DNA of 64,000 nucleotides from Thermosynechococcus sp. Lineage in GTDB: Bacteria; Cyanobacteriota; Cyanobacteriia; Thermosynechococcales; Thermosynechococcaceae. A program made the translations under genes and the position numbers. The notes below the pieces were generated by a model. It had not been told where the DNA came from. It saw only the letters and a list, made by a program, of their open reading frames with translations, and made no database searches. This document shows, one piece after another, positions 19,947-30,008 of the stretch. How positions within the stretch are numbered: position 1 is the first letter of the stretch; the number at the start of each line of letters is the position of its first letter. The DNA is taken from positions 1,829,527-1,893,526 of the forward strand of contig NZ_AP024678.1 of assembly GCF_025999095.1 (NCBI RefSeq), given 5' to 3'.

Positions 19947-20432
19947 ATGCAAGACGCGATTACGGCTGTCATCAACGCCTCTGACGTGCAAGGCAAATAC
20001 CTCGACACTGCCGCCATGGAGAAGCTGAAAGCTTACTTCGCCACTGGTGAGCTGCGGGTGCGGGCTGCCAGTGTGATCAGCGCCAATGCCGCCAATATTG
20101 TCAAAGAAGCAGTGGCCAAATCCCTGCTGTACTCTGACATCACCCGTCCCGGTGGCAACATGTACACCACCCGTCGCTATGCAGCTTGTATCCGCGACCT
20201 CGACTACTACCTGCGCTATGCCACCTATGCCATGTTGGCGGGAGATCCTTCTATCCTCGATGAGCGGGTGCTCAATGGGTTGAAAGAAACCTACAACTCC
20301 TTGGGCGTGCCCATCGCTGCCACGGTGCAAGCCATCCAAGCCATGAAAGAAGTCACTGCCAGCTTGGTGGGGGCGGATGCCGGCAAAGAAATGGGCATCT
20401 ACTTTGACTACATCTGCTCTGGCTTAAGCTAA
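19947..20432 (+). CDS. apcB: allophycocyanin beta subunit
   Basis: This 161-residue partner of ApcA has the chromophore cysteine in [17 protein letters not shown]. The N-T-like site (asparagine methylation region) falls in [15 protein letters not shown]. It shares the globin-like fold of phycobiliproteins. It starts 59 bp after apcA with an A-rich ribosome site region (TTGAGGAAAAAG). Confidence 0.98.
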   Translation: MQDAITAVINASDVQGKYLDTAAMEKLKAYFATGELRVRAASVISANAANIVKEAVAKSLLYSDITRPGGNMYTTRRYAACIRDLDYYLRYATYAMLAGDPSILDERVLNGLKETYNSLGVPIAATVQAIQAMKEVTASLVGADAGKEMGIYFDYICSGLS

Positions 20433-20574
20433 GTACAGCTCTCCAGTCGCTCATCTGTCTGGGAGTTAGGGGTTAGAGTGTCAGCCTGTCATGGCAATTG
20501 TGCTTAAACAGTCTGAATCTGGCCTTTAGCTCCCAGACGTGTAATCACCCCACACAGATTTGGAGTCCCATCCC

Positions 20575-20778
20575 ATGCGCATGTTCAAAATTACCGCCTG
20601 TGTGCCGAGTCAAACCCGCATTCGCACCCAGCGCGAACTGCAAAATACCTATTTCACGAAACTGGTGCCCTACGAAAACTGGTTCCGCGAGCAACAACGC
20701 ATCCAAAAAATGGGTGGCAAAATTGTGAAAGTGGAACTGTTTACGGGTAAGCCCGGGGTCAATACTGGCCTGGCCTAG
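20575..20778 (+). CDS. apcC: phycobilisome core linker LC7.8
   Basis: This 67-residue basic linker, MRMFKITACVPSQTRIRTQ..., belongs to the CpcD/ApcC linker family. It caps allophycocyanin trimers in the phycobilisome core and tunes their spectra. The start at ATG 20575 matches the family N-terminus; GGAG lies ~10 bp upstream. A 142-bp gap after apcB allows partial termination or processing, as is usual for apcC transcripts. Confidence 0.96.
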   Translation: MRMFKITACVPSQTRIRTQRELQNTYFTKLVPYENWFREQQRIQKMGGKIVKVELFTGKPGVNTGLA

Positions 20779-20813
20779 GTCCTTTTCTGAAGACTGTTTC
20801 CTAGATATACTCC

Positions 20814-20879
20814 GGCTTCACCGTTGAGATAGTTGATTGGGGGGCTTCCTTCTGCGGCAATTATCTAAGCGGTGAAGCT
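20814..20879. terminator. long hairpin after apcC
   Basis: CTTCACCG (20816-20823) pairs with CGGTGAAG (20870-20877). The stem extends imperfectly inwards (GAGATAGTTG with CAATTATCT) to about 20 bp around a G/C-rich loop. It lies between apcC and the convergent satellite ccmK gene, so it can stop transcription from both sides. No long T-tract follows on the plus strand. Confidence 0.5.
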
Positions 20880-20919
20880 TTGCTCATTCCAGAAGCGTTA
20901 GAGAGACTCTTGCAGGCGG

Positions 20920-21255
20920 CTAAACAAGAAAACGCTCCCAGCCATCGCCATATTGGAACCGCATTTTCGGGAAAACCGCCTCTAAATTTTCGTGGGGGCG
21001 CGGGATCACTGTTGATGATAAATAGAGCGTTTTTTCCTTGGGACTCTGGGCTGGAATTTTCTTGGCGGCTTCGACACCCGCTGCAACGGCAATTTGCACT
21101 TCAGAAACATCACCGCGCACAATAATCGTCAGGCGAGCACCACTGACCACTTCATAGCCCACAAGGGTAACACGCGCCGCTTTCACCATGACATCCGCAA
21201 CGGCTAAGGCAGGGGGATGACCCAGTACCTCTACCATCCCAAGGGCAATGGGCAT
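20920..21255 (-). CDS. satellite CcmK-type carboxysome shell protein
   Basis: The start at ATG 21255 gives MPIALGMVEVLGHPPALAVADVMV and 111 residues: a single BMC domain hexamer-forming shell protein. It has [15 protein letters not shown] and PRPHENLEAVFP, typical of CcmK3/CcmK4-like paralogues. The pore-region segment EVVSGA differs from EKIGSG of the main CcmK1/CcmK2. An unusual insertion of about six residues (PAQSPKEKTLYLSS) lies before the last strand. It is encoded away from the main ccm operon, as satellite ccmK genes often are, and could adjust shell permeability. Assignment to K3 or K4 is not certain. Confidence 0.88.
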   Translation of the reverse strand: MPIALGMVEVLGHPPALAVADVMVKAARVTLVGYEVVSGARLTIIVRGDVSEVQIAVAAGVEAAKKIPAQSPKEKTLYLSSTVIPRPHENLEAVFPKMRFQYGDGWERFLV

Positions 21256-21443
21256 GAAGACCGCTCCTAAACACAAAAAGTTGTTAAAATAGTGCCATTC
21301 TTGCGCTCGCCAAGGAACGCACTGATTGGGCAACATCAGCATATCATCTCTATTGAGAGCCTTGATAAGTTCTAGGGGCGATCGCGATAATTGATTCTTA
21401 TCACCAAAATCATCTTTCGTAATTGAGTCTTTTTTGGGCTATT

Positions 21444-22265
21444 TTAAGAACGCCCCACCCCCATTAGCTTAGCCAAGCCAATCCCCGTGAAGTAGAGGGC
21501 AAGCAGCGCACCCGCCAACAGGCCTTGAGTAATTGGGTCAATGGAGGGGGTCAAGACCGCTGCCACGGCCACGGCAATGATCACCACATAGCGCCATTGG
21601 CTGAGCATTTGCGGAATTGAGACAATGCCTAGGGCAATGAGAACGAACTGGAGAATGGGGACTTGAAAGGCGAGGCCAGTGGCCAGCAGCAGCAGCAAAA
21701 TGAAGTCTACATAGCGATCGATCGACCACAGTTGCTCAACCACATCTGCCCCATAGCTAATGAAAAAGCCGAGGGCGGCGGGAGCCAAGAGGGTATAGGC
21801 AAAGGCCAAACCGGCAATAAAGAGAAGGGATGAACCGAAAACCACCGGTGCCAGCAAGCGTTGCTCACGCCGTGTCAATCCCGGCAGAATAAAACGGATT
21901 GCTTGGTAGAGAATCATGGGCGTTGCCAGCAGGATGCCACTGTAGGCCGCTGCCTTACAGGAGACAAAGAAGTATTCCCCGGGACTCAGTTGCAAAAACT
22001 TCGCGCCCTGAGCTGGTTTTTCGAGGAACTGAATGATCCAGCGGACTTGGGTAAAGCAGAGCACCGTGGTGACAGCCACAGTACCGAGGACAACAAAGAG
22101 CCGCTGCCGCAACTCCTCAAGGTGATCCCAGAGGGACATTGCCACTTCGTTGGGCAGCTCATCCTCTGGGTCAATGGGGATGTTTTCCTCAAGCGAAGTG
22201 TCAACAATGGCTGAGGGGTTAGGAGAGGGACTCTCAATATCTGGAATATCGGGCGATCGCGTCAT
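21444..22265 (-). CDS. tatC: Tat translocase subunit TatC
   Basis: This multi-spanning core of the twin-arginine pathway exports folded proteins such as the Rieske protein. I choose the ATG at 22265; a TTG directly before it is in frame. The 273-residue chain has an acidic, proline-rich cytoplasmic N-terminus of ~40 residues, then the conserved WDHLEELRQRL and six hydrophobic helices (e.g. GSSLLFIAGLAFAYTLLAPAALGF). No tatA/B is adjacent. Confidence 0.95.
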   Translation of the reverse strand: MTRSPDIPDIESPSPNPSAIVDTSLEENIPIDPEDELPNEVAMSLWDHLEELRQRLFVVLGTVAVTTVLCFTQVRWIIQFLEKPAQGAKFLQLSPGEYFFVSCKAAAYSGILLATPMILYQAIRFILPGLTRREQRLLAPVVFGSSLLFIAGLAFAYTLLAPAALGFFISYGADVVEQLWSIDRYVDFILLLLLATGLAFQVPILQFVLIALGIVSIPQMLSQWRYVVIIAVAVAAVLTPSIDPITQGLLAGALLALYFTGIGLAKLMGVGRS

Positions 22266-22465
22266 CAAATGTCAGGAAGTCTATCTCTTCAATAATTATG
22301 AACGAAGTTTCTAGATTGCATCCCCTTGATGTATCCCCTATTTTAGAGAAGGAGTGGAGTGTCAGACTTTATTATTTGATTATTTGATTCGATTATTTGC
22401 TAATTTGCTAATGCTCCCCTAAGGGGTAGAGATTCAAGTCTAAAGTCCTAGCGCCGACACTGTCT

Positions 22466-25400
22466 ATGTCCTTGATGGCAATTCCCCGCAGTTGGGGTAA
22501 GCTGCCGCTGACGGCTGAACTGCTCAGCAAATTACAACACCAACGGGAACTGGTCCTTACGGGGATGCCCCGCCTTGTCAAGGGCTTAGTGGCCACCACA
22601 TTGGCCCAGCAGAGTCAGCAATCGCTGTGTGTAATTACGTCCACCCTAGAGGAAGGGGGACGCTGGGCGGCGCAATTGGAACTCATGGGGTGGGATGCGG
22701 TTCTCTTTTACCCGACTTCGGAGGCCTCCCCCTATGACCCCTTTGACTTGGAAGCGGAGATGGTCTGGGGGCAACTGCAGGTCTTAGTCGAGAGCGATCG
22801 CCCCAATATTGCAATTGTCACCACGGAGCGGGCACTGCAACCCCATTTGCCCCCACCAGAGCAGTTTCGTGCCGCCTGTTTAACCTGGCAGGTGGGTCAA
22901 GAGTACGCCCTAGGGAAGGTGGCCACCACCTTGGCAGCCCTAGGTTATGAGCGGGTTTCCTTGGTGGAAACGGAGGGTCAGTGGAGTCGGCGCGGTGACA
23001 TTGTGGATATTTTCCCTGTCTCGGCGGAACTGCCAGTGCGCTTGCAGTGGTTCGGCGATGAGATTGAGTCGATTCGGGAGTTTGATCCGGCCACTCAACG
23101 CTCCCTCCACACCGAGGGCGATCGCCTAGATGCCCTGGAGCAGGTGACATTAACCCCCGTTAGCTTCACACCGCTGATTGCTCAAGCCCTGCGGGCAGCG
23201 GATCACGCCCATCTGATTCCAGAGGATCAGGAGGGACTGCGGCGCTATCTTGGGTTGGCTTTTCCGGAGCCAGCTTCCCTCTTGGATTATTTGCCTGCCC
23301 AAACCCTCATTGCCGTGGATGAGCCGCCCCTGTGTGCTGCCCATGGCGATCGCTGGTATGAACACACTCACACCTACTGGCAAAGCCTTGACACACCACC
23401 GCCGGCCATCCATCGCCCCTGGTCTGCCAGTGCCCAAGCCCTCGAGCGATTTCAACGGCTGCATCTCTATGAGCTGGCCAGTGAGGGCCTAGGTCTCAAT
23501 TTGTCAGCACGGGCGGTTCCAGCGATTCCTCACCAATTTGGCCGCTTAGCGGCAATGCTGCGGGAGGAACGGGATAAGGGCTATACCGTATGGTTGGTCT
23601 CTGCCCAACCGAGTCGCTCTGTGGCGCTTTTGCAGGAGCATGATTGCCCCGCCCAATTTGTGCCCAATCCCAAGGACTTTGCCGCCATTGATAGGCTGCA
23701 ACAGCAGCGACTGCCCATTGCCCTAAAAGCCAGCGGTCTAGCGGAAATCAGTGGGTTTATTTTGCCCACGTTTCGCACGGTGTTGGTGAGCGATCGCGAG
23801 TTCTTTGGCCAGCAGCACCTTGTCAACCTGGGCTATGTGCGCAAACGCCGCCGGGCCGCTGCCAAACAGGTGGATCTCAACAAGCTGCAGCCGGGGGACT
23901 ATGTCGTCCATCGCCAACACGGCATTGGTCAGTTTTTGCGCCTAGAAACGCTGACCCTTAACAATGAAACCCGCGAGTACTTAGTTTTACAGTACGCCGA
24001 TGGCCTTCTGCGCGTTGCGGCCGATCAACTCAACAGTCTTTCCCGCTACCGCACCCAGGGAGACAGGGTCCCCCAACTCAACAAATTAACAGGCAACACC
24101 TGGGAGCGGACCAAAGCCCGGGTGCGCAAGGCCATCAAAAAAGTGGCGGTGGATCTGCTGCAACTCTATGCCCAACGTGCCCAACAACAGGGCTTTGCCT
24201 TCCCCCCGGATACGCCGTGGCAGCGGGAGATGGAGGACTCCTTTCCCTACCAGCCTACCCCGGACCAACTCAAGGCCATCCAGGAGGTGAAAGCCGATAT
24301 GGAGAGCGATCGCCCCATGGACCGGCTGGTATGTGGGGATGTTGGCTTTGGTAAAACCGAGGTGGCCGTTCGCGCCATCTTTAAGGCGGTCATGGCGGGC
24401 AAACAGGTGGCTGTTCTTGCCCCCACCACTATCCTGACGCAGCAGCATTACCACACCCTCAAGGAACGCTTTGCCCCCTATCCCATTCACGTGGGGCTGC
24501 TCAACCGCTTTCGTAGTGACAGCGAACGGCAGGACCTCCTCCGAAGGGTCAGCACAGGGGAAATAGATGTTGTAGTTGGAACCCATCAATTGCTGAGCAA
24601 GGCCGTCAGGTTTCGCGATTTGGGGCTACTGGTGGTGGATGAAGAACAACGCTTTGGCGTCCATCAAAAGGAAAAAATTAAAGCCCTCAAGCCCCAAGTG
24701 GATGTCCTTACCCTCAGCGCCACGCCGATTCCGCGCACCCTCTACATGGCCCTGTCGGGGGTTCGGGAAATGAGCCTGATCACCACCCCACCCCCCTCGC
24801 GGCGCCCGATTCAGACCCATCTAGCCCCCTACGATCCTGAAACGGTCCGCAGCGCCATTCGCCAGGAACTGGATCGGGGTGGCCAGGTGTTTTATGTGGT
24901 TCCCCGCATTGAAGGAATTGAGCAGGTGGCCACCAAACTCCAGGAAATGGTGCCCGCTGCCCGCATTCTCATTGCCCATGGCCAAATGCCGGAGGGGGAA
25001 CTGGAAGCTACGATGTTGGGGTTTAGTAATGGCGAGGCGGATATTTTGGTGTGTACGACAATTATTGAGTCGGGCCTGGATATTCCCCGCGTCAATACGA
25101 TTTTGGTGGAGGATGCGCAGCAATTTGGTTTGGCTCAACTCTATCAACTGCGGGGACGGGTCGGACGCGCCGGAATTCAAGCCCATGCCTGGTTGTTTTA
25201 CCCGCGTCAGGAGGTGCTCACCGATGCCGCCCGCCAACGGCTGCGGGCCATTCAGGAATTTAGCCAGCTCGGCTCTGGTTACCAACTGGCGATGCGGGAT
25301 ATGGAAATTCGCGGTGTTGGCAATCTCTTGGGGGTGGAGCAGCATGGTCAACTGGACAGCGTCGGCTTTGATCTCTATGTGGAGCTGCTAGAGGAGGCGA

Positions 25401-25894
25401 TCGCTGAAATTCGCGGTCAAGAGATTCCCACAGTAGACGATACCCAGGTGGATCTGAATGTCACGGCCTTTATTCCCGCCGAGTATATCCCTGATCTGAA
25501 GCAAAAGATGGCCGCCTACCGCGCTGTGTCCGCCGCAACCACTAAGGAGGAGCTGACCCAATTGGCAGCGGAGTGGAGCGATCGCTACGGCCCTCTCCCC
25601 AAATCTGTCCAACAACTGCTGCGGGTAGTGGAACTTAAACAACTGGCCCGCCAGTGTGGCATTAGTCGCATTCGTCCCGAAGGTAAGCAACACGTGATCC
25701 TGGAAACTCCCATGGCAGAACCCGCTTGGAAGCTGCTCCTAGAGCAACTCCCTAGCCACCTGCAGGGCCGCTTTGTCTATAGCCAAGGGAAAGTTACTGT
25801 TCGGGGTCTGGGGATCCAGCCGATGGAGAAACAGCTAGAGCAACTGATTGACTGGTTGAGGCACATGAAAACAACCGTTGCTACAGCCTCCTAA
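22466..25894 (+). CDS. mfd: transcription-repair coupling factor
   Basis: This 1142-residue DNA translocase removes RNA polymerase stalled at lesions and recruits UvrA. Domains in order: UvrB-like N-terminus (~1-340), CarD-like RNAP-interacting domain ([17 protein letters not shown], ~475-545), RecG-like helicase core with Walker [15 protein letters not shown] (~628) and DEEQ (~725), TRG motif region, and C-terminal domain D7. Length matches the family. Its end overlaps rfbD by four bases in convergent orientation. An AT-rich 197-bp gap separates it from divergent tatC. Confidence 0.97.
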   Translation: MSLMAIPRSWGKLPLTAELLSKLQHQRELVLTGMPRLVKGLVATTLAQQSQQSLCVITSTLEEGGRWAAQLELMGWDAVLFYPTSEASPYDPFDLEAEMVWGQLQVLVESDRPNIAIVTTERALQPHLPPPEQFRAACLTWQVGQEYALGKVATTLAALGYERVSLVETEGQWSRRGDIVDIFPVSAELPVRLQWFGDEIESIREFDPATQRSLHTEGDRLDALEQVTLTPVSFTPLIAQALRAADHAHLIPEDQEGLRRYLGLAFPEPASLLDYLPAQTLIAVDEPPLCAAHGDRWYEHTHTYWQSLDTPPPAIHRPWSASAQALERFQRLHLYELASEGLGLNLSARAVPAIPHQFGRLAAMLREERDKGYTVWLVSAQPSRSVALLQEHDCPAQFVPNPKDFAAIDRLQQQRLPIALKASGLAEISGFILPTFRTVLVSDREFFGQQHLVNLGYVRKRRRAAAKQVDLNKLQPGDYVVHRQHGIGQFLRLETLTLNNETREYLVLQYADGLLRVAADQLNSLSRYRTQGDRVPQLNKLTGNTWERTKARVRKAIKKVAVDLLQLYAQRAQQQGFAFPPDTPWQREMEDSFPYQPTPDQLKAIQEVKADMESDRPMDRLVCGDVGFGKTEVAVRAIFKAVMAGKQVAVLAPTTILTQQHYHTLKERFAPYPIHVGLLNRFRSDSERQDLLRRVSTGEIDVVVGTHQLLSKAVRFRDLGLLVVDEEQRFGVHQKEKIKALKPQVDVLTLSATPIPRTLYMALSGVREMSLITTPPPSRRPIQTHLAPYDPETVRSAIRQELDRGGQVFYVVPRIEGIEQVATKLQEMVPAARILIAHGQMPEGELEATMLGFSNGEADILVCTTIIESGLDIPRVNTILVEDAQQFGLAQLYQLRGRVGRAGIQAHAWLFYPRQEVLTDAARQRLRAIQEFSQLGSGYQLAMRDMEIRGVGNLLGVEQHGQLDSVGFDLYVELLEEAIAEIRGQEIPTVDDTQVDLNVTAFIPAEYIPDLKQKMAAYRAVSAATTKEELTQLAAEWSDRYGPLPKSVQQLLRVVELKQLARQCGISRIRPEGKQHVILETPMAEPAWKLLLEQLPSHLQGRFVYSQGKVTVRGLGIQPMEKQLEQLIDWLRHMKTTVATAS

Positions 25895-26784
25895 AGAACG
25901 GATTGAGGATCCAATTGGTTCAAAAGCGGTTCAAGGACGACTTCCCAAGGGGGGAAGGGAGTGCCGAGCACAGCTTCTAACTTCTGACAATTCAAGGTGG
26001 AAAAGGCGGGTCGTTGGGCCAGCGTCGGATACTCGCTGCTGGAAATTGCCTCTAGGGCAGCCACTGCCCAGCCCTGGGTGCGCAGGTGGTCAAAAATTTT
26101 AGCAGCAAAGCCATACCAACTGGTGCTACCGCGGGGCGTCAGGTGATAGAGGCCACTCAGGGAACGATCCGCCTGCCAGCGCTCCAGGAGTTGATAGGTG
26201 ACTCGGGCAATAAAGGGAGCAGCAGTGGGTGTGCCAATTTGGTCGGCCACCACCCGCACCAGCGGCCGGGTTTGGGCAAGGCGAGCCATAGTGCGTAGAA
26301 AGTTCTTGCCCCGCAGATCATAGACCCAACTGGTGCGCAAAATCAGGTGGGCAGGGTTGTGGATGGCGATCGCCTGCTCTCCTAGCCACTTACTGTAGCC
26401 ATAGGCATTGAGGGGGGCAGGGGGATCGGTTTCGCGATAGGGCAGCGACTGAGTGCCGGCAAAGACATAATCGGTGGAGTAGTGAATCAGCAGCCCGCCT
26501 AGGTCAGCCATGGTTTCTGCCAAACGGCCAACGGCTGTGCCATTAATCCGCTGGGCCCGCTCGGGTTCCTGTTCCGCCTGGTCCACGGCCGTGTAGGCCG
26601 CCGCATTGATGACCACATCGGGGCGAAAGGTTTTCAGTAACTGAGGAATGGCATCTAAATCTTCCAAGTCCAGGGTTACGGCGGTACCTTGGCGAGCCAC
26701 GGGAATCACTTCAATGCTAGGCGGGGCCTGCCGCACCAATTGCCAACCCACCTGGCCCGTTGCCCCCAAAATGACTAGCCGCAC
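25891..26784 (-). CDS. rfbD: dTDP-4-dehydrorhamnose reductase
   Basis: This 297-residue extended SDR enzyme reduces dTDP-4-keto-L-rhamnose to dTDP-L-rhamnose with NADPH, for surface polysaccharide synthesis. The Rossmann motif is [10 protein letters not shown] near the N-terminus; the catalytic Thr/Tyr/Lys set lies in YSTDYVFAG and YGYSKWLGE. No other rhamnose-pathway gene is adjacent. It is divergent from the ABC1 kinase gene. Confidence 0.92.
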   Translation of the reverse strand: MRLVILGATGQVGWQLVRQAPPSIEVIPVARQGTAVTLDLEDLDAIPQLLKTFRPDVVINAAAYTAVDQAEQEPERAQRINGTAVGRLAETMADLGGLLIHYSTDYVFAGTQSLPYRETDPPAPLNAYGYSKWLGEQAIAIHNPAHLILRTSWVYDLRGKNFLRTMARLAQTRPLVRVVADQIGTPTAAPFIARVTYQLLERWQADRSLSGLYHLTPRGSTSWYGFAAKIFDHLRTQGWAVAALEAISSSEYPTLAQRPAFSTLNCQKLEAVLGTPFPPWEVVLEPLLNQLDPQSVL

Positions 26785-26846
26785 TTTCCCTACTCCTTGG
26801 TGATGAACTGATTGTTAAAATACTTTAAGAGTTTGCGCCACTGCCC

Positions 26847-28781
26847 ATGAATACGGCCATTGTCCCCAGCGATTCCGCGCCCCAAGAGATTGCGATCGCC
26901 GCTGAACCCCTTCCCAATGATCCAGATACCTTTCAACCCTACGATCCAGTGGCCATTGATGCCTACTATCGGCAGCGCCCTTTACTGGTGTTTAGCCGCT
27001 GGCTGCGGATTCTCTGGCCGGTGTTTTGGCTGCTTTTTAATCGTTGGTGGGATAGGATCACAGGCCAAGCTCAGCAAAATCAGCGCAAGCGGGCGATCGC
27101 CCTGCGGGAAACCCTAACCCGCCTTGGCCCTGCTTATATCAAAGTGGGACAAGCCCTCTCCACCCGTCCAGATCTCCTTCCTGCCGTCTATCTAGAGGAA
27201 TTGACAAAACTCCAAGATCAGTTACCCCCCTTCCCCAATGAAGTGGCCTTTCAGTTTATTGAGGAGGAACTGGGCGCCCCCCCCAGGGAACTCTTTGCTG
27301 AACTCAGTGATCATCCCATTGCCGCGGCTTCCCTGGGACAGGTCTATCGCGGCAAACTCCCCAATGGCGAAGAGGTGGCCGTTAAAGTGCAGCGCCCCGG
27401 CTTGGCAGAGAGTATCACCTTAGATATTTACATTCTGCGGGGGGTGGCCTATTGGGCAAAACGCCTGATCAAGGAAATTCGCAGTGATTTAGTGGCCATT
27501 CTCGATGAATTTGCCAGTCGCCTCTTTGAGGAAATGGACTATACCCAAGAGGCGCGGAATGCCGAACGCTTCGCCCGTCTCTATGGTCACCTGACCGATG
27601 TCTATGTGCCTAAAATTTATTGGCAATACACGCGGCGGCGGGTGCTGACGATGGAGTGGGTAACGGGGGTCAAACTGAACCAACTGCCGCAAATTCAGGC
27701 CCTGGGAATTGACCCGCGCTACATGGTGTACGTGGGGGTGCAGTGCTCCCTACGGCAGTTGCTCGAACATGGTTTTTTCCATGCAGATCCCCATCCGGGA
27801 AATCTGTTGGCCATGCCCAGCGGCAAACTGGCCTATCTCGACTTTGGCATGATGAGTGAAATTGCCCCGGAGCAGCGCTATGGACTTCTGAATGCAATTG
27901 TTCATATTGTCAACCGTGAGTATGAGAGTTTGGCCTACGACTATGTGAAATTGGGGTTTCTGTCGCCAGACACCAATCTGGAGCCGATTATTCCCGCTTT
28001 GGCCTTAGTTTTTGAGGATGCCCTGGGGGCCAGCGTCTCAGAACTGAATATCCAACGCATTTTCGATCGCCTCTCAGAGGTGATGTATGAGTATCCCTTT
28101 CAAGTGCCCGCCTATTATGCCTTGATTGTGCGATCGCTCCTGACCATGGAGGGGATTGCCATGGGCGTTGACCCCAACTTTAAGGTGCTCAGTGCTGCCT
28201 ATCCCTACATTGCCAAGCGACTGCTCACGGATCCTGCCCCGGAGCTGCGTACGAGTCTCACGAACCTGCTCCTCAAGGATGGTCAGTTTCGCTGGACGCG
28301 CCTAGAAAATCTGCTGCGCAATGCCCGTGAGAGCCGTGACTATGACTTTAATGTAGTCCTGGAACAGGCTTTGGATTTTCTCTTTTCGGAGCGGGGAGCC
28401 GAGTATCGCGATCGCCTAGCGGATGAAATTGTCAAGAGCCTTGACACTTGGGCACGGACGACGATGGGGCAATGGAACCTTGCGCAACTCTTACCCCTAG
28501 TCGGCCGCCCAGTACCCGCAACGGCCAGTTCCAACATCATCAGTGAAGCCAATGCCCTAGAGCATTTGCGCCGCATTTTCAGCATTTTGCAGGATACCCC
28601 CGGTTTTGATTGGGGCAAAGTTATCCCTGCGATTCTGCGGATTATTGTGCGCCCAGAGGTGCAGCAAATGGGTCAGCGCATTGTCAACGGCCTCCTGCAA
28701 CGGGCGATCGCTCGCTTGATCCGGGAGATGTTGCTGGCGGACTCGCAGCCGGCGCTACAGACGACGACTCTGTCTCGCTAG
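26847..28781 (+). CDS. ABC1/UbiB family atypical kinase
   Basis: This 644-residue protein has the ABC1 family fingerprint: KxGQ extension (YIKVGQALSTRPDLLP, ~95-110), AAASLGQVYRG replacing the usual P-loop, EMDYTQEARNAERF, and kinase motifs HADPHPGNLL and LDFGMM. These atypical kinases/ATPases support quinone or tocopherol metabolism in plastids and cyanobacteria; the specific role here is unknown. The C-terminal ~200 residues are helical. Its last ~98 bp overlap the convergent TonB-like reading frame. Confidence 0.9.
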   Translation: MNTAIVPSDSAPQEIAIAAEPLPNDPDTFQPYDPVAIDAYYRQRPLLVFSRWLRILWPVFWLLFNRWWDRITGQAQQNQRKRAIALRETLTRLGPAYIKVGQALSTRPDLLPAVYLEELTKLQDQLPPFPNEVAFQFIEEELGAPPRELFAELSDHPIAAASLGQVYRGKLPNGEEVAVKVQRPGLAESITLDIYILRGVAYWAKRLIKEIRSDLVAILDEFASRLFEEMDYTQEARNAERFARLYGHLTDVYVPKIYWQYTRRRVLTMEWVTGVKLNQLPQIQALGIDPRYMVYVGVQCSLRQLLEHGFFHADPHPGNLLAMPSGKLAYLDFGMMSEIAPEQRYGLLNAIVHIVNREYESLAYDYVKLGFLSPDTNLEPIIPALALVFEDALGASVSELNIQRIFDRLSEVMYEYPFQVPAYYALIVRSLLTMEGIAMGVDPNFKVLSAAYPYIAKRLLTDPAPELRTSLTNLLLKDGQFRWTRLENLLRNARESRDYDFNVVLEQALDFLFSERGAEYRDRLADEIVKSLDTWARTTMGQWNLAQLLPLVGRPVPATASSNIISEANALEHLRRIFSILQDTPGFDWGKVIPAILRIIVRPEVQQMGQRIVNGLLQRAIARLIREMLLADSQPALQTTTLSR

Positions 28782-29586
28782 GTTCTGGGGATACAGCCGG
28801 TGGTGTTGCCTCAGGGGGCGGGGAAGTTGGTGCAGGGGTCACTTCTCCAGCGGCTGGGGGTGAAGCCTGATGAGCCTCAGAGGGGTTAGGCTCTCCTTGA
28901 GGGAATGCTGCTGGCGGGGGCGTTGAAGGGGCTGGCGCGGGGGATTGCTGGCGGGGGGGTGAAGCAGCGGGCGGGCACACCTCAGGACGATACTCAAAGG
29001 CAAAGGTGATTGCCAGGGCTTGATATTTGCCTGTGGCCTCAAAAGCTTGCTTTCGTACCTGCTCTAGGGCCGCCTGATCCAAAAGGGCAGAGCCACTACT
29101 GCGAATAATCTGGGGATTGCGGGTGAGCAAGCCCGTTTCTGGGGCGGCATTTGCCGGAAGCAATTCACCTTGGGGAGTGACTACCACTGCAACCGTTGTT
29201 TCCCCTTGTAGGCGATCGCCACAGGCCTCCTGAGGATAAAAGTCCGCAATCCGCTGCGCAAAATTCACTTGGATATCTGTCGTATTCAGCGTTGAGCGCG
29301 TTTCATTAAACCAGCGGGACAAAGCTGCTGCTGCTGCCGCTGTTGTACGGGCGATCGGCTCATTCGGTGGGGATGTAGGAGTCGGTGAGACCAGTTCTGG
29401 AGCAACGGCAACATCTTCATTGGGGCTGGTGGGGATAACCGGTAAGGGGCGGGTGGGCGGGGGCAATTGCCACAGGGGGGGCAAAGGCTGCACAGGAGTT
29501 GGATTCGGTAGCGGTGGGAGTGCCGTCAATGGCGGCAAAGGGGGGTAGCGGCGCCAAGGGGGCAAAGGAGAGGGGAGGAGGCTCAA
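28684..29586 (-). CDS. TonB-like protein, C-terminal part (frameshifted from 5' part)
   Basis: This 300-codon frame carries a proline-rich linker, then a TonB C-terminal-like domain (TTVAVVVTPQGELLP..., SSGSALLDQAALEQVRKQAFEATGKYQA), and ends in a long Pro/Ser/Ala-rich tail. Its first ATG lies inside the proline-rich repeat and has no ribosome site, so it is not a natural start. Removing one C from the six-C run (minus strand; 29540-29545) joins it in frame to the upstream half, which has the membrane anchor. The intact protein would span the periplasm and may energise outer-membrane transport. Its end overlaps the ABC1 kinase gene. Confidence 0.7.
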   Translation of the reverse strand: MSLLPSPLPPWRRYPPLPPLTALPPLPNPTPVQPLPPLWQLPPPTRPLPVIPTSPNEDVAVAPELVSPTPTSPPNEPIARTTAAAAAALSRWFNETRSTLNTTDIQVNFAQRIADFYPQEACGDRLQGETTVAVVVTPQGELLPANAAPETGLLTRNPQIIRSSGSALLDQAALEQVRKQAFEATGKYQALAITFAFEYRPEVCPPAASPPRQQSPAPAPSTPPPAAFPQGEPNPSEAHQASPPAAGEVTPAPTSPPPEATPPAVSPEPSETESSSVAPAASPPATSPGSSERSPVAGGR

Positions 29587-29872
29587 TGGCTGTGAATGGC
29601 AACGGCGGTGGTGTGGTTGTGGCCAGGGGCGGCAGTTCTGTAGGCAAGAGGGGTTCGATAGACGGTAAATCCGCTTCTAGTTCTGGAGAAAGACTGACCA
29701 AGGGCACCAGTCGATCATTGGCCAACTCTGGGGGTGTGGGTTCGGGGACACGCACAAAGGAGAGGATAACGGCGTGCAAAAGAATTGAACCGGCGATCGC
29801 CAGCCGGTTTGACTCCCACACTGGCCATTGAGAAACCCTCTGCCAAATCGGTTGAATGGGTAACCGCAACAT
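29417..29872 (-). CDS. TonB-like protein, N-terminal part (frame broken)
   Basis: From ATG 29872, MLRLPIQPIWQRV is followed by one transmembrane segment (LAIAGSILLHAVILSFVRVP) and a proline-rich periplasmic stretch, as in TonB energy transducers. After the C6 run at 29540-29545 the frame loses its proline-rich pattern (AIDGTPTATESNSC...) and stops at 29417. Meanwhile the +1 frame continues the Pro-Leu-Pro pattern. This is a frameshift in the gene, a sequencing error, or slippage. A GTG at 29887 is an alternative start. No ExbB/ExbD genes are nearby. Confidence 0.7.
   Translation of the reverse strand: MLRLPIQPIWQRVSQWPVWESNRLAIAGSILLHAVILSFVRVPEPTPPELANDRLVPLVSLSPELEADLPSIEPLLPTELPPLATTTPPPLPFTAIEPPPLSFAPLAPLPPFAAIDGTPTATESNSCAAFAPPVAIAPAHPPLTGYPHQPQ
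29540..29545 (-). other. six-base homopolymer at the TonB-like frameshift
   Basis: This run reads CCCCCC on the coding (minus) strand. Upstream codons CTA CCC CCC lead to the terminated frame; with five C the reading becomes CTA CCC CCT TTG CCG and continues into the TonB-like domain. Short homopolymers are common places for indels and for transcriptional slippage. Confidence 0.6.
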
Positions 29873-30008
29873 ACAAGAACTCCACACCCGTGAATATCCA
29901 TGACGATTTTATCTTGGCTGATTATTCCTAATGCCAAGGGAAACTTGCTACGATAAGCGAATAATGCTGTCCCAATATGGCTGGCTGCCAATACTGGCCC
30001 TATCAGTG

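Noticed and set aside
29931-30008. Earlier ATG starts (29931, 29964) for the Argonaute gene
   Set aside because: The extra N-terminal residues are hydrophobic and do not match the remembered N-terminus of the related protein; no ribosome site is clear for any of the three.
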